Shown: positions 31,031 to 41,725 of the stretch, one piece after another | Layout: each line of letters begins with the position of its first letter | Position numbering within the stretch: the first letter of the stretch is position 1 | Assembly: GCF_029633825.1 (NCBI RefSeq) | Contig: NZ_CP090640.1 | Coordinates: forward strand, 930,001 to 994,000 | Direction of reading: 5' to 3' | DNA length: 64,000 nt | From: Burkholderia contaminans | GTDB taxonomy: Bacteria > Pseudomonadota > Gammaproteobacteria > Burkholderiales > Burkholderiaceae | Program-made: the position numbers and the translations under genes | The notes under the pieces: generated by a model | Told to the model about the DNA's origin: nothing | Seen by the model: only the letters and a program-made list of their open reading frames with translations | The model's database searches: none

Positions 31031-31987
31031 TCAGGTCGTCAGGTCGATCGCAGCCCGATCGCCAACCGGCCGGCTTCCGCTCTCACGCATCCAGCGCACC
31101 TCGTCCCCCGGGCTCCGGCCGAACAGCCGCTTGAACTCGCGGCTGAACTGCGACGCGCTCGCATAGCCGACGCGTGCGGCCGCCGCACCGGCGCCGACCC
31201 CGTCCTGCACCATCATCAGCCGCGCCTGGTGCAGCCGGGCGGCCTTCACGTACTGCATCGGCGATGTCGCCGTCACGTGCTTGAACTGTGCATGGAACAC
31301 CGCGAGGCTCATCCCGGCCTCGCGCGCGAGCGTCTCGACGTCGAGATCGGCCTTCAGGTCGGCATGGATGCGCCGCAGCGCCTTCGCGATGCGGCCGAAG
31401 TGATGCTGCTGGACGAGCGCCGCGCGGATCGCGTCACCCTGCTCGCCCGTCAGCACCCGATACGCGATCTCCCGCATGATCGCGGGGCCCAGCACGCGCG
31501 TGTCGTGCGGCGACGCGAGCGCTTCGAGCAGCCGCAGCACGGCATCCGCCAGCGGCGCATCGAGCGGCGTCGAATAGACGCCGAGCGGCTCGCTGACGGC
31601 CGCGCCGAGCGTCTCGTCGAGCAGGATCGCGAGCTCGGCTATCACCGCGAGATCGACGCGGATCGAGATCGCGAGAAACGGCTCGTCCTGGCTCGCGAAG
31701 GTCTCGCATTCGAACGGCAGCGGCACCGACAGCACGAGGTACTGCTGCGCGTCGTACACGAACGAGCGCTCGCCGAGATAGCCGAGCTTGCGCCCCTGGC
31801 ACACGACGATGATGCTCGGCTCGTACAGCACCGGCATGCGCGGCGCAGGACGGCTCACGCGGATGAAGCGCACGCCGTCGATCGCCGCGAGCGTGTCGCC
31901 CTCGTTCGGCGCGAGGCGCGTATGCAGCTCGACCATGCGGCGCTGCATCCGGTCGCCCGAGTCGTTGAAAAGGGGCTCGAAGCTCAT
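31031..31987 (-). CDS. AraC-family transcriptional regulator
   Basis: The 318-residue protein has an AraC_N-type cupin ligand domain and a C-terminal double HTH (VETLAREAGMSLAVFHAQFK, then RVGYASASQFSREFKRLFGRSP). The start MSFEPLFNDSG at 31987 is chosen because 58 upstream codons lack a ribosome site and are Cys/Arg-rich. The gene is divergent from an alcohol dehydrogenase, as is usual for AraC_N regulators that control a nearby oxidoreductase. The inducer is unknown. Confidence 0.92.
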   Translation of the reverse strand: MSFEPLFNDSGDRMQRRMVELHTRLAPNEGDTLAAIDGVRFIRVSRPAPRMPVLYEPSIIVVCQGRKLGYLGERSFVYDAQQYLVLSVPLPFECETFASQDEPFLAISIRVDLAVIAELAILLDETLGAAVSEPLGVYSTPLDAPLADAVLRLLEALASPHDTRVLGPAIMREIAYRVLTGEQGDAIRAALVQQHHFGRIAKALRRIHADLKADLDVETLAREAGMSLAVFHAQFKHVTATSPMQYVKAARLHQARLMMVQDGVGAGAAAARVGYASASQFSREFKRLFGRSPGDEVRWMRESGSRPVGDRAAIDLTT

Positions 31988-32214
31988 CTGTGCGGTCCTG
32001 TCCGGCAAGAGAATCTGGCTCGCAATGTAGCACCTTGAATGCGTTTTGACGGCTGTTTGCACGCAGTTCGAGAGGAATAGGCAAATCTTCCAGACCTTCG
32101 TGTATTTCACTGCGGCGCCGCGCTCCTTACGATGACGTCCTGCCTCGCCGCATCGCCACATGATGCGACGGCAGTCCGTTTCACCGGATGCTTTCCGGAC
32201 AAGGAGCCCATCGC
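31988..32214. other. 227-bp divergent promoter region (araC-type gene / alcohol dehydrogenase)
   Basis: AT-rich DNA from 32005 to 32110 lies between the two divergent genes and must contain both promoters and probably the AraC operator. A good AAGGAGCC ribosome site at 32200-32207 serves the dehydrogenase. I cannot assign individual hexamers. Confidence 0.45.
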
Positions 32215-33267
32215 ATGAGCACTACCTATGCCTACGCGGCGACCGATTCGCGCTCGCCGCTCGCCCCGTTCGAATTCCAGCGTCGCGCACTGCGCGACCT
32301 CGACGTCCAGATCGACGTCCTCTACTGCGGCGTCTGCCACTCGGACCTGCACCAGGCCCGCAACGAATGGCGCAACACGATCTATCCGGTCGTGCCGGGC
32401 CATGAAATCGTCGGCCGCGTGACCGCGACCGGCCCGGAAGTGACGCGCTTCAAGGTCGGCGAACTGGTCGGCGTCGGCTGCCTCGTCGATTCGTGCCGCA
32501 CCTGCCCGAGCTGCGCCGACGGCCTCGAGCAATATTGCGAGAACGGCTTCGTCGGCACCTACAACGGCCAGGATCGCGTGACGGGCGACATCACGTTCGG
32601 CGGCTATTCGACGCAGCTCGTCGTCGACGAGGCGTTCGTGCTGCGCGTGCCCGAGACGCTCGACCCGGCCGGTGCCGCGCCGTTGCTTTGCGCGGGGATC
32701 ACGACCTACTCGCCGCTGCGGCAGTGGAACGTCGGCCCCGGCAAGAAGGTCGGCATCGTCGGGCTCGGCGGCCTCGGCCACATGGGCGTGAAGCTGGCGC
32801 GCGCAATGGGCGCGCACGTCGTGCTGTTCACCACGTCGCCGTCGAAGATCGAGGACGGCAAGCGGGTCGGCGCGCACGAAGTCGTGATCTCGAAGGACGA
32901 AGCGCAGATGAACGCGCACCTGAACAGCTTCGACTTCATCCTGAACACGGTCGCCGCGCAGCACGACCTGAACCCGTTCCTGCACCTGCTGAAGCGCGAC
33001 GGTACGATGACACTCGTCGGCGCGCCGGAGCACGACCATCCGTCGCCGCAGGTGTTCAACCTGATCTTCAAGCGCCGCCGCCTCGCCGGCTCGCTGATCG
33101 GCGGGATCGCGGAAACGCAGGAAATGCTCGACTTCTGCGCGGAGCACGGGATCACGTCGGATATCGAAACGATTCCGATGCAGCAGATCAACGCGGCCTA
33201 CGAGCGGATGCTGAAGAGCGACGTGAAGTACCGGTTCGTGATCGACATGGCGTCGCTCAAGCAGTAA
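32215..33267 (+). CDS. Zinc-dependent NAD(P) alcohol dehydrogenase, YahK type
   Basis: The 350-residue MDR-family enzyme has the catalytic zinc site CGVCHSDLH with GHEIVG. The structural zinc lobe with several Cys is CRTCPSCADGLEQYC, and the cofactor fold is GIVGLGGLGHMGVKLA. The NADP-preferring YahK/CAD-like aldehyde reductases share this pattern and act on aromatic and branched aldehydes. It begins MSTTYAYAATDSRSPLAPFEF after an AAGGAGCC site. The divergent AraC-type gene is the likely regulator. Confidence 0.93.
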   Translation: MSTTYAYAATDSRSPLAPFEFQRRALRDLDVQIDVLYCGVCHSDLHQARNEWRNTIYPVVPGHEIVGRVTATGPEVTRFKVGELVGVGCLVDSCRTCPSCADGLEQYCENGFVGTYNGQDRVTGDITFGGYSTQLVVDEAFVLRVPETLDPAGAAPLLCAGITTYSPLRQWNVGPGKKVGIVGLGGLGHMGVKLARAMGAHVVLFTTSPSKIEDGKRVGAHEVVISKDEAQMNAHLNSFDFILNTVAAQHDLNPFLHLLKRDGTMTLVGAPEHDHPSPQVFNLIFKRRRLAGSLIGGIAETQEMLDFCAEHGITSDIETIPMQQINAAYERMLKSDVKYRFVIDMASLKQ

Positions 33268-33297
33268 GCGCCGAAGGCGATACGCACGATCGCCGCC

Positions 33298-33337
33298 CCA
33301 AACGAAACGGGCCGCATGTTCGACATGCGGCCCGTTT
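33298..33337 (-). terminator. Terminator between the alcohol dehydrogenase and xthA
   Basis: A perfect 15-bp stem (AAACGGGCCGCATGT / ACATGCGGCCCGTTT, positions 33305-33337) with a TCG loop. Its minus-strand tail is TTTCGTTTGG, so it mainly serves xthA, although it can work both ways. The sequence CCAAACGAAACGGGC is shared exactly with 8452-8466. Confidence 0.9.
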
Positions 33338-33376
33338 CTGCATCCGGCTGCTGCGCGCGCGGCGCAGCGCGGAACA

Positions 33377-34150
33377 TCACTTCTTGTAGTCGTAGTCCAC
33401 CGTCAGCGGCGCATGGTCGCTGAACTTGATGTCCTTGAAGATCGACGTGCTTTTCGCGGTGCCGGCCACGCCCGGCGTCGCGATCTGGTAATCGATCCGC
33501 CACCCGACGTTCTTCGCATACGCCTGGCCCCGGTTGCTCCACCACGTGTACTGTTCCGGGCGCTGATCGAGCGTGCGGAACACGTCGATGTAGCCGACGT
33601 CGTCGAACAGCTTCGTGAGCCACTCGCGCTCTTCCGGCAGGCAGCCCGAGTTCTTCTGGTTGCTCTTCCAGTTCTTGATGTCGATTTCCTTGTGGACGAT
33701 GTTCACGTCGCCGCACAGGATCACCTCGCGCTTCTTCTTCAGCGCGGCGAGGTGCGGCATGAACTCGTCCATGAAGCGGTACTTCGCCTGCTGGCGCTCT
33801 TCGCCGCTCGAGCCGGACGGCACGTACACCGACACGACCGACAGCTTGCCGTAGCGCGCCTCGACGTAGCGCCCCTCGGCATCGAATTCGCTGCTGCCGA
33901 AGCCGATGATCACGTCATCGGGCTCGCGGCGGCTATACACGCCCGCGCCGCTGTAGCCCTTCTTCTCGGCGTGGTGAAAATAGCTCTTGAAGCCGTGCGG
34001 CTCGACGAATTCGGCCGGCAGGTCATCGGCCGAGACCTTGATTTCCTGCACGCACACGCAATCGGCGTTCTGTTCGCCGAGCCACTCGAAGAAGCCCTTC
34101 TTCGCGGCGGAGCGGATGCCGTTCAGGTTGGCGGTAATCACTCGCATCAT
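33377..34150 (-). CDS. xthA: Exodeoxyribonuclease III (AP endonuclease, XthA/ExoA)
   Basis: The 257-residue protein belongs to the EEP family. Catalytic motifs are VITANLNGIRSA, VQEIKV, GDVNIVHKEIDIKN, GWRIDYQI and SDHAPL, which supply the metal ligands and catalytic His. It repairs abasic sites and 3'-blocked ends. The start is M at 34150 (or the next codon, MRV). The ppk2 gene begins 40 bases downstream of its start in divergent... the order on the minus strand is ppk2 upstream then xthA, so the 3' end of ppk2 lies just before xthA. Confidence 0.95.
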   Translation of the reverse strand: MMRVITANLNGIRSAAKKGFFEWLGEQNADCVCVQEIKVSADDLPAEFVEPHGFKSYFHHAEKKGYSGAGVYSRREPDDVIIGFGSSEFDAEGRYVEARYGKLSVVSVYVPSGSSGEERQQAKYRFMDEFMPHLAALKKKREVILCGDVNIVHKEIDIKNWKSNQKNSGCLPEEREWLTKLFDDVGYIDVFRTLDQRPEQYTWWSNRGQAYAKNVGWRIDYQIATPGVAGTAKSTSIFKDIKFSDHAPLTVDYDYKK

Positions 34151-34190
34151 GTCGGATTCCGTTCAGTTCGATGTTTTTCAGGGGTGCAGC

Positions 34191-35030
34191 TTAGCGGATC
34201 TTCACGCCTTCGAGTTCAGGCTTCGCCGGCGGGAATTCCAGCTTCATGTCGGTCATCGTGCGCAGCAGCAGCTCGGCGATCATCACGTTGCGGTGCGTCT
34301 TCGAGTTCGCCGGGATCACGTACCACGGCGCGTGCTCGGCCGACGTCGCGGCGAGCGCGTCACGGTACGCGCCCTGGTACGCGTCCCAGTGCTTGCGCGC
34401 ATCGAGATCGGAGATGTCGAATTTCCAGTGCTTGGTCGGATCGTCGATGCGCGCCTGCAGCCGCGCGCGCTGCTCGTCCTTCGAGATGTGCAGGAAGCAC
34501 TTGACGATCGTCGTACCGTTCTCGAACAGCATCGTCTCGAAATCGCGGATCTGCCGGTAGCGGCGCTCGCACTCCTTCGCGTCGATCAGGTCGAGCACGC
34601 GCGGCACGAGCACGTCTTCATAGTGGCTGCGGTTGAAGATCGCGAGCTCGCCCGCGGCCGGCACCTGCGCATGCACGCGCCACAGGAAATCGTGCGCGGC
34701 CTCGATCGGCGTGGGCGCCTTGAACGGCACGACGCGCAGGCCGAGCGGATCGACCTCGCGGAATACCGCGCGCACGGTGCCGTCCTTGCCGCTGGTGTCC
34801 ATCCCCTGCAGCACGAGCAGCACGCGCTTCTTCTGCTGCGTGTGCAGGCGCTCCTGCTGCACGTCGAGCTCGGTCGACACGGCCGACAGCCGCGCGCGGT
34901 CGTCGTCCTTCGAACCGGACGAGAACGGCTTCGCGGCCGGGTCGAACGCATCCAGCTTGAATGCTGCGGCTTCCTTCTCGCGCGTGCTGTACGGCACGCG
35001 GAAATCGTCGAGCGACGGTTGTTTCGCCAT
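34191..35030 (-). CDS. ppk2: Polyphosphate kinase 2 family protein
   Basis: The 279-residue protein has the P-loop GMDTSGKDGTVRAVF, the lid/Walker B region NRSHYEDVLVPRVLDL and the conserved PLGLRVVPFKAPT segment of PPK2. These enzymes transfer phosphate between polyphosphate and nucleotides; the length and segments suit the AMP/ADP-phosphorylating one-domain classes. The start MAKQPSLDDF at 35030 is supported by good spacing, and upstream codons in the frame run into the gatB terminator. It is upstream of xthA in the same direction (40-base gap), so co-transcription is likely. Confidence 0.93.
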   Translation of the reverse strand: MAKQPSLDDFRVPYSTREKEAAAFKLDAFDPAAKPFSSGSKDDDRARLSAVSTELDVQQERLHTQQKKRVLLVLQGMDTSGKDGTVRAVFREVDPLGLRVVPFKAPTPIEAAHDFLWRVHAQVPAAGELAIFNRSHYEDVLVPRVLDLIDAKECERRYRQIRDFETMLFENGTTIVKCFLHISKDEQRARLQARIDDPTKHWKFDISDLDARKHWDAYQGAYRDALAATSAEHAPWYVIPANSKTHRNVMIAELLLRTMTDMKLEFPPAKPELEGVKIR

Positions 35031-35074
35031 TCGTTCCTCCGTTGGACGCTGTGGTGCATACGATAACGCATCCA

Positions 35075-35117
35075 CCAAACGCAACGGGCCGCCCCGATCC
35101 GGTTCGGGGCGGCCCGT
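35075..35117 (-). terminator. Rho-independent terminator of gatB
   Basis: A perfect 14-bp stem (ACGGGCCGCCCCGA / TCGGGGCGGCCCGT) with a 6-nt loop begins 32 bases after the gatB stop. On the minus strand the tail reads TTGCGTTTGG. Its CCAAACGCAACGGGC differs in one base from the motif at 8452 and 33298. Confidence 0.9.
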
Positions 35118-35148
35118 CGTCATGCGCGGTTCAGGCGCGCGGTCATGC

Positions 35149-36624
35149 TCAGCCGAGCTTCTTCTTCAGCAGTTCGTTGACCTGCTGCGGGTTGGCCTTG
35201 CCCTTGGTCGCCTTCATCGCCTGGCCGATCAGCGCGTTGAACGCCTTCTCCTTGCCCGCACGGAATTCCTCGACCGACTTCGCGTTCGCCGCGAGCACCT
35301 CGTCGATGATCGCTTCGAGCGCGCCGGTGTCGGAGATCTGCTTCAGCCCCTTCGCGTCGATGATGCGGTCGGCCGCCCCTTCGTCGGTCGCCTTCTCGTC
35401 CCAGATCGTCGCGAAGATTTCCTTCGCGATCTTGTTCGAGATCGTGCCGTCGGCGATGCGCTGCAGCACGAGCGCGAGCTGCGCGGCCGAGACCGGAATC
35501 GCGTCGATCTCGATGCCGTCGCGGTTCAGCTGCGACGACACGTCGCCCATCAGCCAGTTCGCGGCGATCTTCGCGTTCGCGGTGCCGGCCTTCGCGACCA
35601 CGGCCTCGAAGTACGCGGCCATCGCCTTGCTCGACGTCAGCACGCCCGCGTCGTACGCGGACACGCCGTATTCGTCGGCGAAACGCTGCTGCATCGCGGC
35701 CGGCAGCTCGGGCATGCCGGACTGCACGCGCTCGATCCAGTCCTGGCCGATCACGAGCGGCATCAGGTCGGGGTCGGGGAAGTAGCGGTAATCGTGCGCG
35801 TCTTCCTTGCTGCGCATCGAACGCGTCTCGCGCTTGTCCGGATCGTAGAGGCGCGTTTCCTGCACGACCTCGCCGCCGTCCTCGATCAGCTCGATCTGGC
35901 GACGCACTTCGAAATTGATCGCTTCCTCGAGGAACCGGAACGAGTTCAGGTTCTTGATTTCCGCGCGCGTGCCGAACTTCTCCTGGCCGACCGGGCGCAC
36001 CGACACGTTTGCGTCGCAGCGGAACGAGCCTTCCTGCATGTTGCCGTCGCAGATGCCCAGCCACACGACAAGCCCGTGCAGTGCCTTCGCGTAGGCGACC
36101 GCCTCGGCCGCGCTGCGCATTTCCGGCTCGGTGACGATCTCGAGCAGCGGCGTGCCCGCACGGTTCAGGTCGATCCCCGTCATCCCGGCGAAGTCTTCAT
36201 GCAGCGACTTGCCCGCATCTTCCTCGAGGTGCGCGCGGGTCAGGTTGACGGTCTTCTCGTACGCAGGCTTGCCGGCCTTTTCATTGGCGGGCACCTGGAT
36301 CGTGATCTGGCCGCCCTGCACGACCGGAATCTCGTACTGGCTGATCTGATAGCCCTTCGGCAGATCGGGGTAGAAATAATTCTTGCGCGCGAAGATGCTG
36401 CGCGGCGCGATGGTCGAGCCGATCGCGAGGCCGAAGCGGATCGCGCGCTCGACCGCGCCGCGGTTCAGCACCGGCAGCACGCCCGGCAGCGCCAGGTCGA
36501 CCGGGCACGCCTGCGTATTAGGCTCGGCGCCGAACTGCGTCGACGCGCCCGAGAAAATCTTCGAGACGGTCGACAGTTGCGCGTGCGTCTCGAGACCGAT
36601 GACGACTTCCCATTGAGTAGCCAT
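35149..36624 (-). CDS. gatB: Asp/Glu-tRNA amidotransferase subunit B
   Basis: GatB carries the kinase-like ATP site that activates the Glu or Asp on mischarged tRNA before amidation. The 491-residue protein starts [17 protein letters not shown] and contains [44 protein letters not shown] and the C-terminal YqeY-like tail. It is the last gene of the gatC-gatA-gatB operon on the minus strand; 4 bases separate it from gatA. Full length for the family. Confidence 0.98.
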   Translation of the reverse strand: MATQWEVVIGLETHAQLSTVSKIFSGASTQFGAEPNTQACPVDLALPGVLPVLNRGAVERAIRFGLAIGSTIAPRSIFARKNYFYPDLPKGYQISQYEIPVVQGGQITIQVPANEKAGKPAYEKTVNLTRAHLEEDAGKSLHEDFAGMTGIDLNRAGTPLLEIVTEPEMRSAAEAVAYAKALHGLVVWLGICDGNMQEGSFRCDANVSVRPVGQEKFGTRAEIKNLNSFRFLEEAINFEVRRQIELIEDGGEVVQETRLYDPDKRETRSMRSKEDAHDYRYFPDPDLMPLVIGQDWIERVQSGMPELPAAMQQRFADEYGVSAYDAGVLTSSKAMAAYFEAVVAKAGTANAKIAANWLMGDVSSQLNRDGIEIDAIPVSAAQLALVLQRIADGTISNKIAKEIFATIWDEKATDEGAADRIIDAKGLKQISDTGALEAIIDEVLAANAKSVEEFRAGKEKAFNALIGQAMKATKGKANPQQVNELLKKKLG

Positions 36625-36628
36625 ATGC

Positions 36629-38119
36629 TTACACCCCTGCCGGAACTTGCTTGTGCCAGTCGGTCGCGCGCTGGAACGCATCCGCGACCTGCAGCATCCG
36701 GGCTTCGTTGAAATAGTTGCCGATGATCTGCAGGCCGACCGGGCGCTTCGCATTCGCGCCCGCGCCGAAGCCGCACGGCACGCTCATGCCGGGCAGGCCG
36801 GCGAGGCTCACCGACAGCGTATAGATATCCGCGAGATACATCTGCACCGGATCGTCGCCCTTCGAGCCGAGATCCCATGCAACCGTCGGCGACGCCGGGC
36901 CCATGATCACGTCGCAGGACTTGAACGCTTCCTGGAAATCGTTCGCGATGATGCGGCGGATCTTCTGCGCCTGCAGGTAGTACGCGTCGTAGTAGCCGTG
37001 CGACAGCACGTACGCGCCGACCAGGATCCGGCGCTTCACCTCGGGGCCAAAGCCTTCCGCGCGCGACTTCTTGTACATGTCGAGCAGGTCGCCGTACTGC
37101 GCGGCGCGGTGGCCGAAGCGCACGCCGTCGAAGCGCGACAGGTTCGACGAGGCTTCGGCCGGCGCGATCACGTAGTACACGGGAATCGACAGTTCCGTCT
37201 TCGGCAGCGACACCGACACGAGCGTCGCGCCGAGCGCTTCATATTGCTTCAGTGCCGCGTCGATCGCCGCGCGCACGTCGTCGGCGAGGCCGTCGCCGAA
37301 ATACTCGTTCGGCAGGCCGATACGCAGGCCGGCGAGCGGCTTGCCCGCGTCGTTGCCGGCCGCCCAGGGCTGGCCGAGGTGGCGCGTGAAATCCTCGTCG
37401 TCACGCTCGAGGCTCGTCGAGTCGCGCTCGTCGAAGCCGGCCATCCCGTTCAGCAGCAGCGCGCAGTCGGACGCGCTCTGCGCCATCGGGCCGCCCTGGT
37501 CGAGCGACGACGCGAACGCGATCATCCCGTAGCGCGACACGCGGCCGTAGGTCGGCTTGATGCCGGTGACGCCCGCGAACGACGCGGGCTGGCGGATCGA
37601 GCCGCCGGTGTCGGTGCCGGTCGCGGCCGGCGCGATGCGCGCGGCCACCGCGGCCGAGCTGCCGCCCGAGCTGCCGCCCGGCACCGCGTTCGTGTCCCAC
37701 GGGTTCTTCACCGCGCCGAACGCCGAATTCTCGTTGGACGAGCCCATCGCGAACTCGTCCATGTTGGTCTTGCCGAGCGTGACCATGCCGGCCGCCTGCA
37801 GGCGGGCGACGACGGTCGCGTCGAACGGGCTCTCGTAATTCGCGAGCATCTTCGAGCCGGCGGTCGAGCGCCAGCCGCGCGTGACGAAGACATCCTTGTG
37901 CGCGATCGGCAGGCCGGTGAGCGCGCCGCCCGCGCCGCGCGCGAGCTCCGCGTCGGCAGCTTTCGCCTGCGCGAGGGTGAGATCGGCGTCGACGTGGACG
38001 AATGCGTTCAGGTCGCGCGCGGCTTCGATCCGTTTCAGGTAGAGCTGCGCGAGCTCGACGGCCGAGCATTCCTTGGCAGCGAGCGCGGCGCGCAGTTCGG
38101 TCAGGCTTTTTGCGTGCAT
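36629..38119 (-). CDS. gatA: Asp/Glu-tRNA amidotransferase subunit A (amidase)
   Basis: The 496-residue amidase-signature protein releases ammonia from glutamine for GatB. The catalytic triad is Lys75 (LPIAHKDVF), Ser150 ([14 protein letters not shown]) and Ser174 ([11 protein letters not shown]), at the spacing known for the family. It is upstream of gatB and downstream of gatC, which fits an operon. Intact. Confidence 0.98.
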   Translation of the reverse strand: MHAKSLTELRAALAAKECSAVELAQLYLKRIEAARDLNAFVHVDADLTLAQAKAADAELARGAGGALTGLPIAHKDVFVTRGWRSTAGSKMLANYESPFDATVVARLQAAGMVTLGKTNMDEFAMGSSNENSAFGAVKNPWDTNAVPGGSSGGSSAAVAARIAPAATGTDTGGSIRQPASFAGVTGIKPTYGRVSRYGMIAFASSLDQGGPMAQSASDCALLLNGMAGFDERDSTSLERDDEDFTRHLGQPWAAGNDAGKPLAGLRIGLPNEYFGDGLADDVRAAIDAALKQYEALGATLVSVSLPKTELSIPVYYVIAPAEASSNLSRFDGVRFGHRAAQYGDLLDMYKKSRAEGFGPEVKRRILVGAYVLSHGYYDAYYLQAQKIRRIIANDFQEAFKSCDVIMGPASPTVAWDLGSKGDDPVQMYLADIYTLSVSLAGLPGMSVPCGFGAGANAKRPVGLQIIGNYFNEARMLQVADAFQRATDWHKQVPAGV

Positions 38120-38188
38120 TGAGTGGTTTTCCTGGGAATTCTGGGTGGCGCGCGGCGCAGAGGCGGCGGCGCGCTTGTCATCGAATGC

Positions 38189-38488
38189 TTACTCGATCAC
38201 CTTCGGCACGAGATAGAGTCCGTCCTGGACGGCCGGCGCCGGACGCTGGTTGTCGTCGCGATTGACGACTTCCGTCACGGCGTCGTCGCGCAGGCGCTGC
38301 GCGACTTCCTGGATCTGTTCGATCGGGTGGGCGAGCGGCGCGATGCCGGCGGTGTCGACCGCCTGCATCTGCTCGACGAGGCCGAAGAGTTCATTGAGCT
38401 GGCCGAGCATGTGCTCGGCGTCGGCGTCGGCCATTTCGAGTCGCGCCAGGTGCGCGATGCGTTTCACATCGGTCAGGGTCAGGGCCAT
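38189..38488 (-). CDS. gatC: Asp/Glu-tRNA amidotransferase subunit C
   Basis: The 99-residue GatC wraps around GatA and GatB and stabilises the complex. It contains the family pattern [12 protein letters not shown] and the C-terminal LRDDAVTE. It is first in the operon, 69 bases before gatA, and divergent from mreB. Confidence 0.96.
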   Translation of the reverse strand: MALTLTDVKRIAHLARLEMADADAEHMLGQLNELFGLVEQMQAVDTAGIAPLAHPIEQIQEVAQRLRDDAVTEVVNRDDNQRPAPAVQDGLYLVPKVIE

Positions 38489-38610
38489 GCGATCACCGGA
38501 AAAACAAGGCTGCGCAGCGCATCAAAAGCAGCACTGCGGCGGGGGGTTGGAGGGTGCGATCCCACCCTCAAAAATCGGGGCCGAAGCGGCAAAAATACCG
38601 CCCGTTTCGA

Positions 38611-38640
38611 TTCAAATACCGTGAAATTATAAGGTATCAT
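38611..38640 (+). promoter_or_regulatory. Candidate sigma70 promoter of mreB
   Basis: TTCAAA (38611-38616) and TATCAT (38635-38640) with an 18-nt spacer: 4/6 and 5/6 matches to consensus. The leader to the mreB ATG is about 210 nt. It overlaps a perfect minus-strand TATAAT. Confidence 0.45.
38626..38631 (-). promoter_or_regulatory. Perfect minus-strand -10 (TATAAT) for gatCAB
   Basis: A TATAAT on the minus strand lies about 140 bases upstream of gatC and inside the spacer of the mreB promoter candidate. No good -35 is found at 16-18 bases; TTGGGT at 19 bases is the nearest. Both promoters could not bind polymerase at once if real. Confidence 0.4.
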
Positions 38641-38855
38641 TACGCGTTCGACCCAAACCCGGCAGCCTTTTCCCGCACCGTTTCGCCCCGCTTCGGCGAG
38701 CCGTGCGTGCTTCGTGCGATCCCCGGTAGACATCACTCGCAGCTTCGTGCGCCGCGGCGGCCGCTTCCGCCACGCTTCCCGAGGCTGTTATTTTTTCCGC
38801 TGCCGCCCTCAGCGCTCGCTATGCAGGGCCGGCCCAGAGCGAAACAGGATTCTGA

Positions 38856-39899
<1,044 letters not shown>

Positions 39900-40024
39900 T
39901 CGTCCAGGCAGTTCCCTGACATGACGCAACCGCGGCGTGGCCGGCTCGCTCGTTTAGAACGAACCGCCGCGCCGTTTGCGCGTCTGAGCATCATTTAACC
40001 GATCATTCGCGCCCGGCGCCGACC

Positions 40025-41101
40025 ATGGAATACAGTCCGCCGCCCCTCTTCAAGCAAGGTCCGCCCGCGCTCGCGCGGCTCATCTTCTTCGTTGCCCTCG
40101 CCATCGCGCTCCTCGTCTCGGACGCGCGCTTCAGCACGCTCGAAATCGTCCGCGGCGTGCTCGGCACCGTGCTCTATCCGCTGCAGCGCGCCGCGCTCGT
40201 GCCGCGCGACCTGTTCATGGGCGCGGCCGACATCGCCGTCACCGGCGCGTCGCTGCGCCACGAGAACGACGACCTCCGCAAGCGCAACCTGCAACTGTCC
40301 ACGCAAGCCAACCAGGCCGCCGTGCTCACGCAGGAGAACGCGCACCTGCGCGCGGTGCTCGAGCTGCGCCAGCACATCGCGACGCAATCGACGCCGGCCG
40401 AGATCCAGTACGACACGAGCGACCCGTTCACGCAGAAGATCGTGATCGGCCAGGGTTCGCAGCAGGGCATCCAGAACGGCTCGCCCGTCGTCAGCGAGAA
40501 CGGCGTAGTCGGCCAGGTCACGCGCGTATTCCCGCTGCAGTCCGAAGTCACGCTGGTCACCGACCGCGATCTCGCGATTCCCGTGCAGGTGCTGCGCACC
40601 GGCCTGCGCAGCGTGATCTACGGTACGCCGAAGGGCGATTCGCTCGACCTGCGCTTCGTGCCGACCAGCGCGGATCTCGTCGTCGGCGACGAACTCGTCA
40701 CGAGCGGCCTCGACGGCGTCTATCCGCCCGGCCTGCCGGTCGCGAAGGTCGTGCGCGTCGACAAGCTCGCCGACACGGCGTTCGCGCGCGTGACGTGCGC
40801 GCCGATCGCCGCCGTGCGCGGCGCGCGCCAGATGCTCGTGCTGCATTACCAGAACGACATCCCGCCGCGCCCGGTCGAGCCCGATCCGGCCGCCGACAAG
40901 AACGCGAAGGGCAAGAAGGGCGCGAAAGCCGCCGCCAAGGGCGAGAAGAGCGAGAAGGCCGACAAGGCTGACGCGAACGCGAAGCCGGCCGCCGCGGCCC
41001 AGCCCGGCGCGAAGCCCGCGCCTGCGGCACCGGCCGCTCCGGCCAAGCCCGCCGCCACGCCCGCGAAGCCCGCGGCCGGGCAATCAGGAGCCCCGCGATG
41101 A
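40025..41101 (+). CDS. mreC: Rod-shape-determining protein MreC
   Basis: The 358-residue bitopic protein has a membrane helix at about residues 19-34, a coiled coil at 75-115 (ASLRHENDDLRKRNLQLSTQ, given in part) and a beta-barrel domain (GQGSQQGIQNGSPVVSENGVVGQV). MreC bridges MreB and PBP2 in the elongasome. The last 70 residues are a Lys/Ala/Pro-rich repeat-like tail absent from short MreC proteins. The stop overlaps mreD by four bases. Confidence 0.95.
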   Translation: MEYSPPPLFKQGPPALARLIFFVALAIALLVSDARFSTLEIVRGVLGTVLYPLQRAALVPRDLFMGAADIAVTGASLRHENDDLRKRNLQLSTQANQAAVLTQENAHLRAVLELRQHIATQSTPAEIQYDTSDPFTQKIVIGQGSQQGIQNGSPVVSENGVVGQVTRVFPLQSEVTLVTDRDLAIPVQVLRTGLRSVIYGTPKGDSLDLRFVPTSADLVVGDELVTSGLDGVYPPGLPVAKVVRVDKLADTAFARVTCAPIAAVRGARQMLVLHYQNDIPPRPVEPDPAADKNAKGKKGAKAAAKGEKSEKADKADANAKPAAAAQPGAKPAPAAPAAPAKPAATPAKPAAGQSGAPR

Positions 41102-41610
41102 ATCGCCCGCAATACATCCTGCAGCCGGTCAATCCGTACTTCATCGTCTTCAGCCTCGCCGCCGCGTTCCTGCTGAACCTGATGCCGTGGGGCCGCCTGC
41201 CCGGCGTGCCCGACTTCGTCGCGCTCGTGCTGCTGTTCTGGAACATCCACCAGCCGCGCAAGGTCGGGATGGGCGTCGCGTTCGCGCTCGGCATCCTGAT
41301 GGACGTGCATGACGCGGGGCTGCTCGGCGAGCATGCGCTCGCCTATACGCTGCTGTCGTACGGCGCGATCACGATCCACCGCCGCGTGCTGTGGATGCCG
41401 ATCGGCGTGCAAGTGCTGTACGTCACGCCGCTGCTGGTCGTCGCGCAGCTCGTCCCGTTCGTGATCCGCCTCGTGATGGGCGCAGCGTTCCCGGGCTGGC
41501 GCTACCTGGTCGACGGCTTCGTCGAAGCCGCGCTGTGGCCGATCGCGAGCCACCTGCTGCTGATGCCGCAACGCCGCCCGGTCGATCCGGACGATACGCG
41601 CCCCATCTGA
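41098..41610 (+). CDS. mreD: Rod-shape-determining protein MreD
   Basis: The 170-residue protein has five or six membrane helices and the family opening RPQYILQPVNPYFIVFSLAAA and GRLPGVPDFVALVLLFW. MreD is the inner-membrane partner of MreC. Its ATG overlaps the mreC stop. There are 115 bases to the next gene. Confidence 0.93.
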   Translation: MNRPQYILQPVNPYFIVFSLAAAFLLNLMPWGRLPGVPDFVALVLLFWNIHQPRKVGMGVAFALGILMDVHDAGLLGEHALAYTLLSYGAITIHRRVLWMPIGVQVLYVTPLLVVAQLVPFVIRLVMGAAFPGWRYLVDGFVEAALWPIASHLLLMPQRRPVDPDDTRPI

Positions 41611-41725
41611 GCCAGGGGCCTGCCTTGAATACCCGCCGCCTCCACGCCCGCCGAGCGCCGCGCTCCGGGGCGGCACCTCGCCCGCGCCCGCACGGCGCCG
41701 TGCGGGCCAGATCGCTCCTAACCGC

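Larger units (their letters stand above)
38489..38855. other. 367-bp divergent control region of gatCAB and mreB
   Basis: AT-rich DNA at 38580-38645 contains two overlapping promoter-like elements, listed separately. The rest of the region is GC-rich mreB leader. No small gene is supported. Confidence 0.5.
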
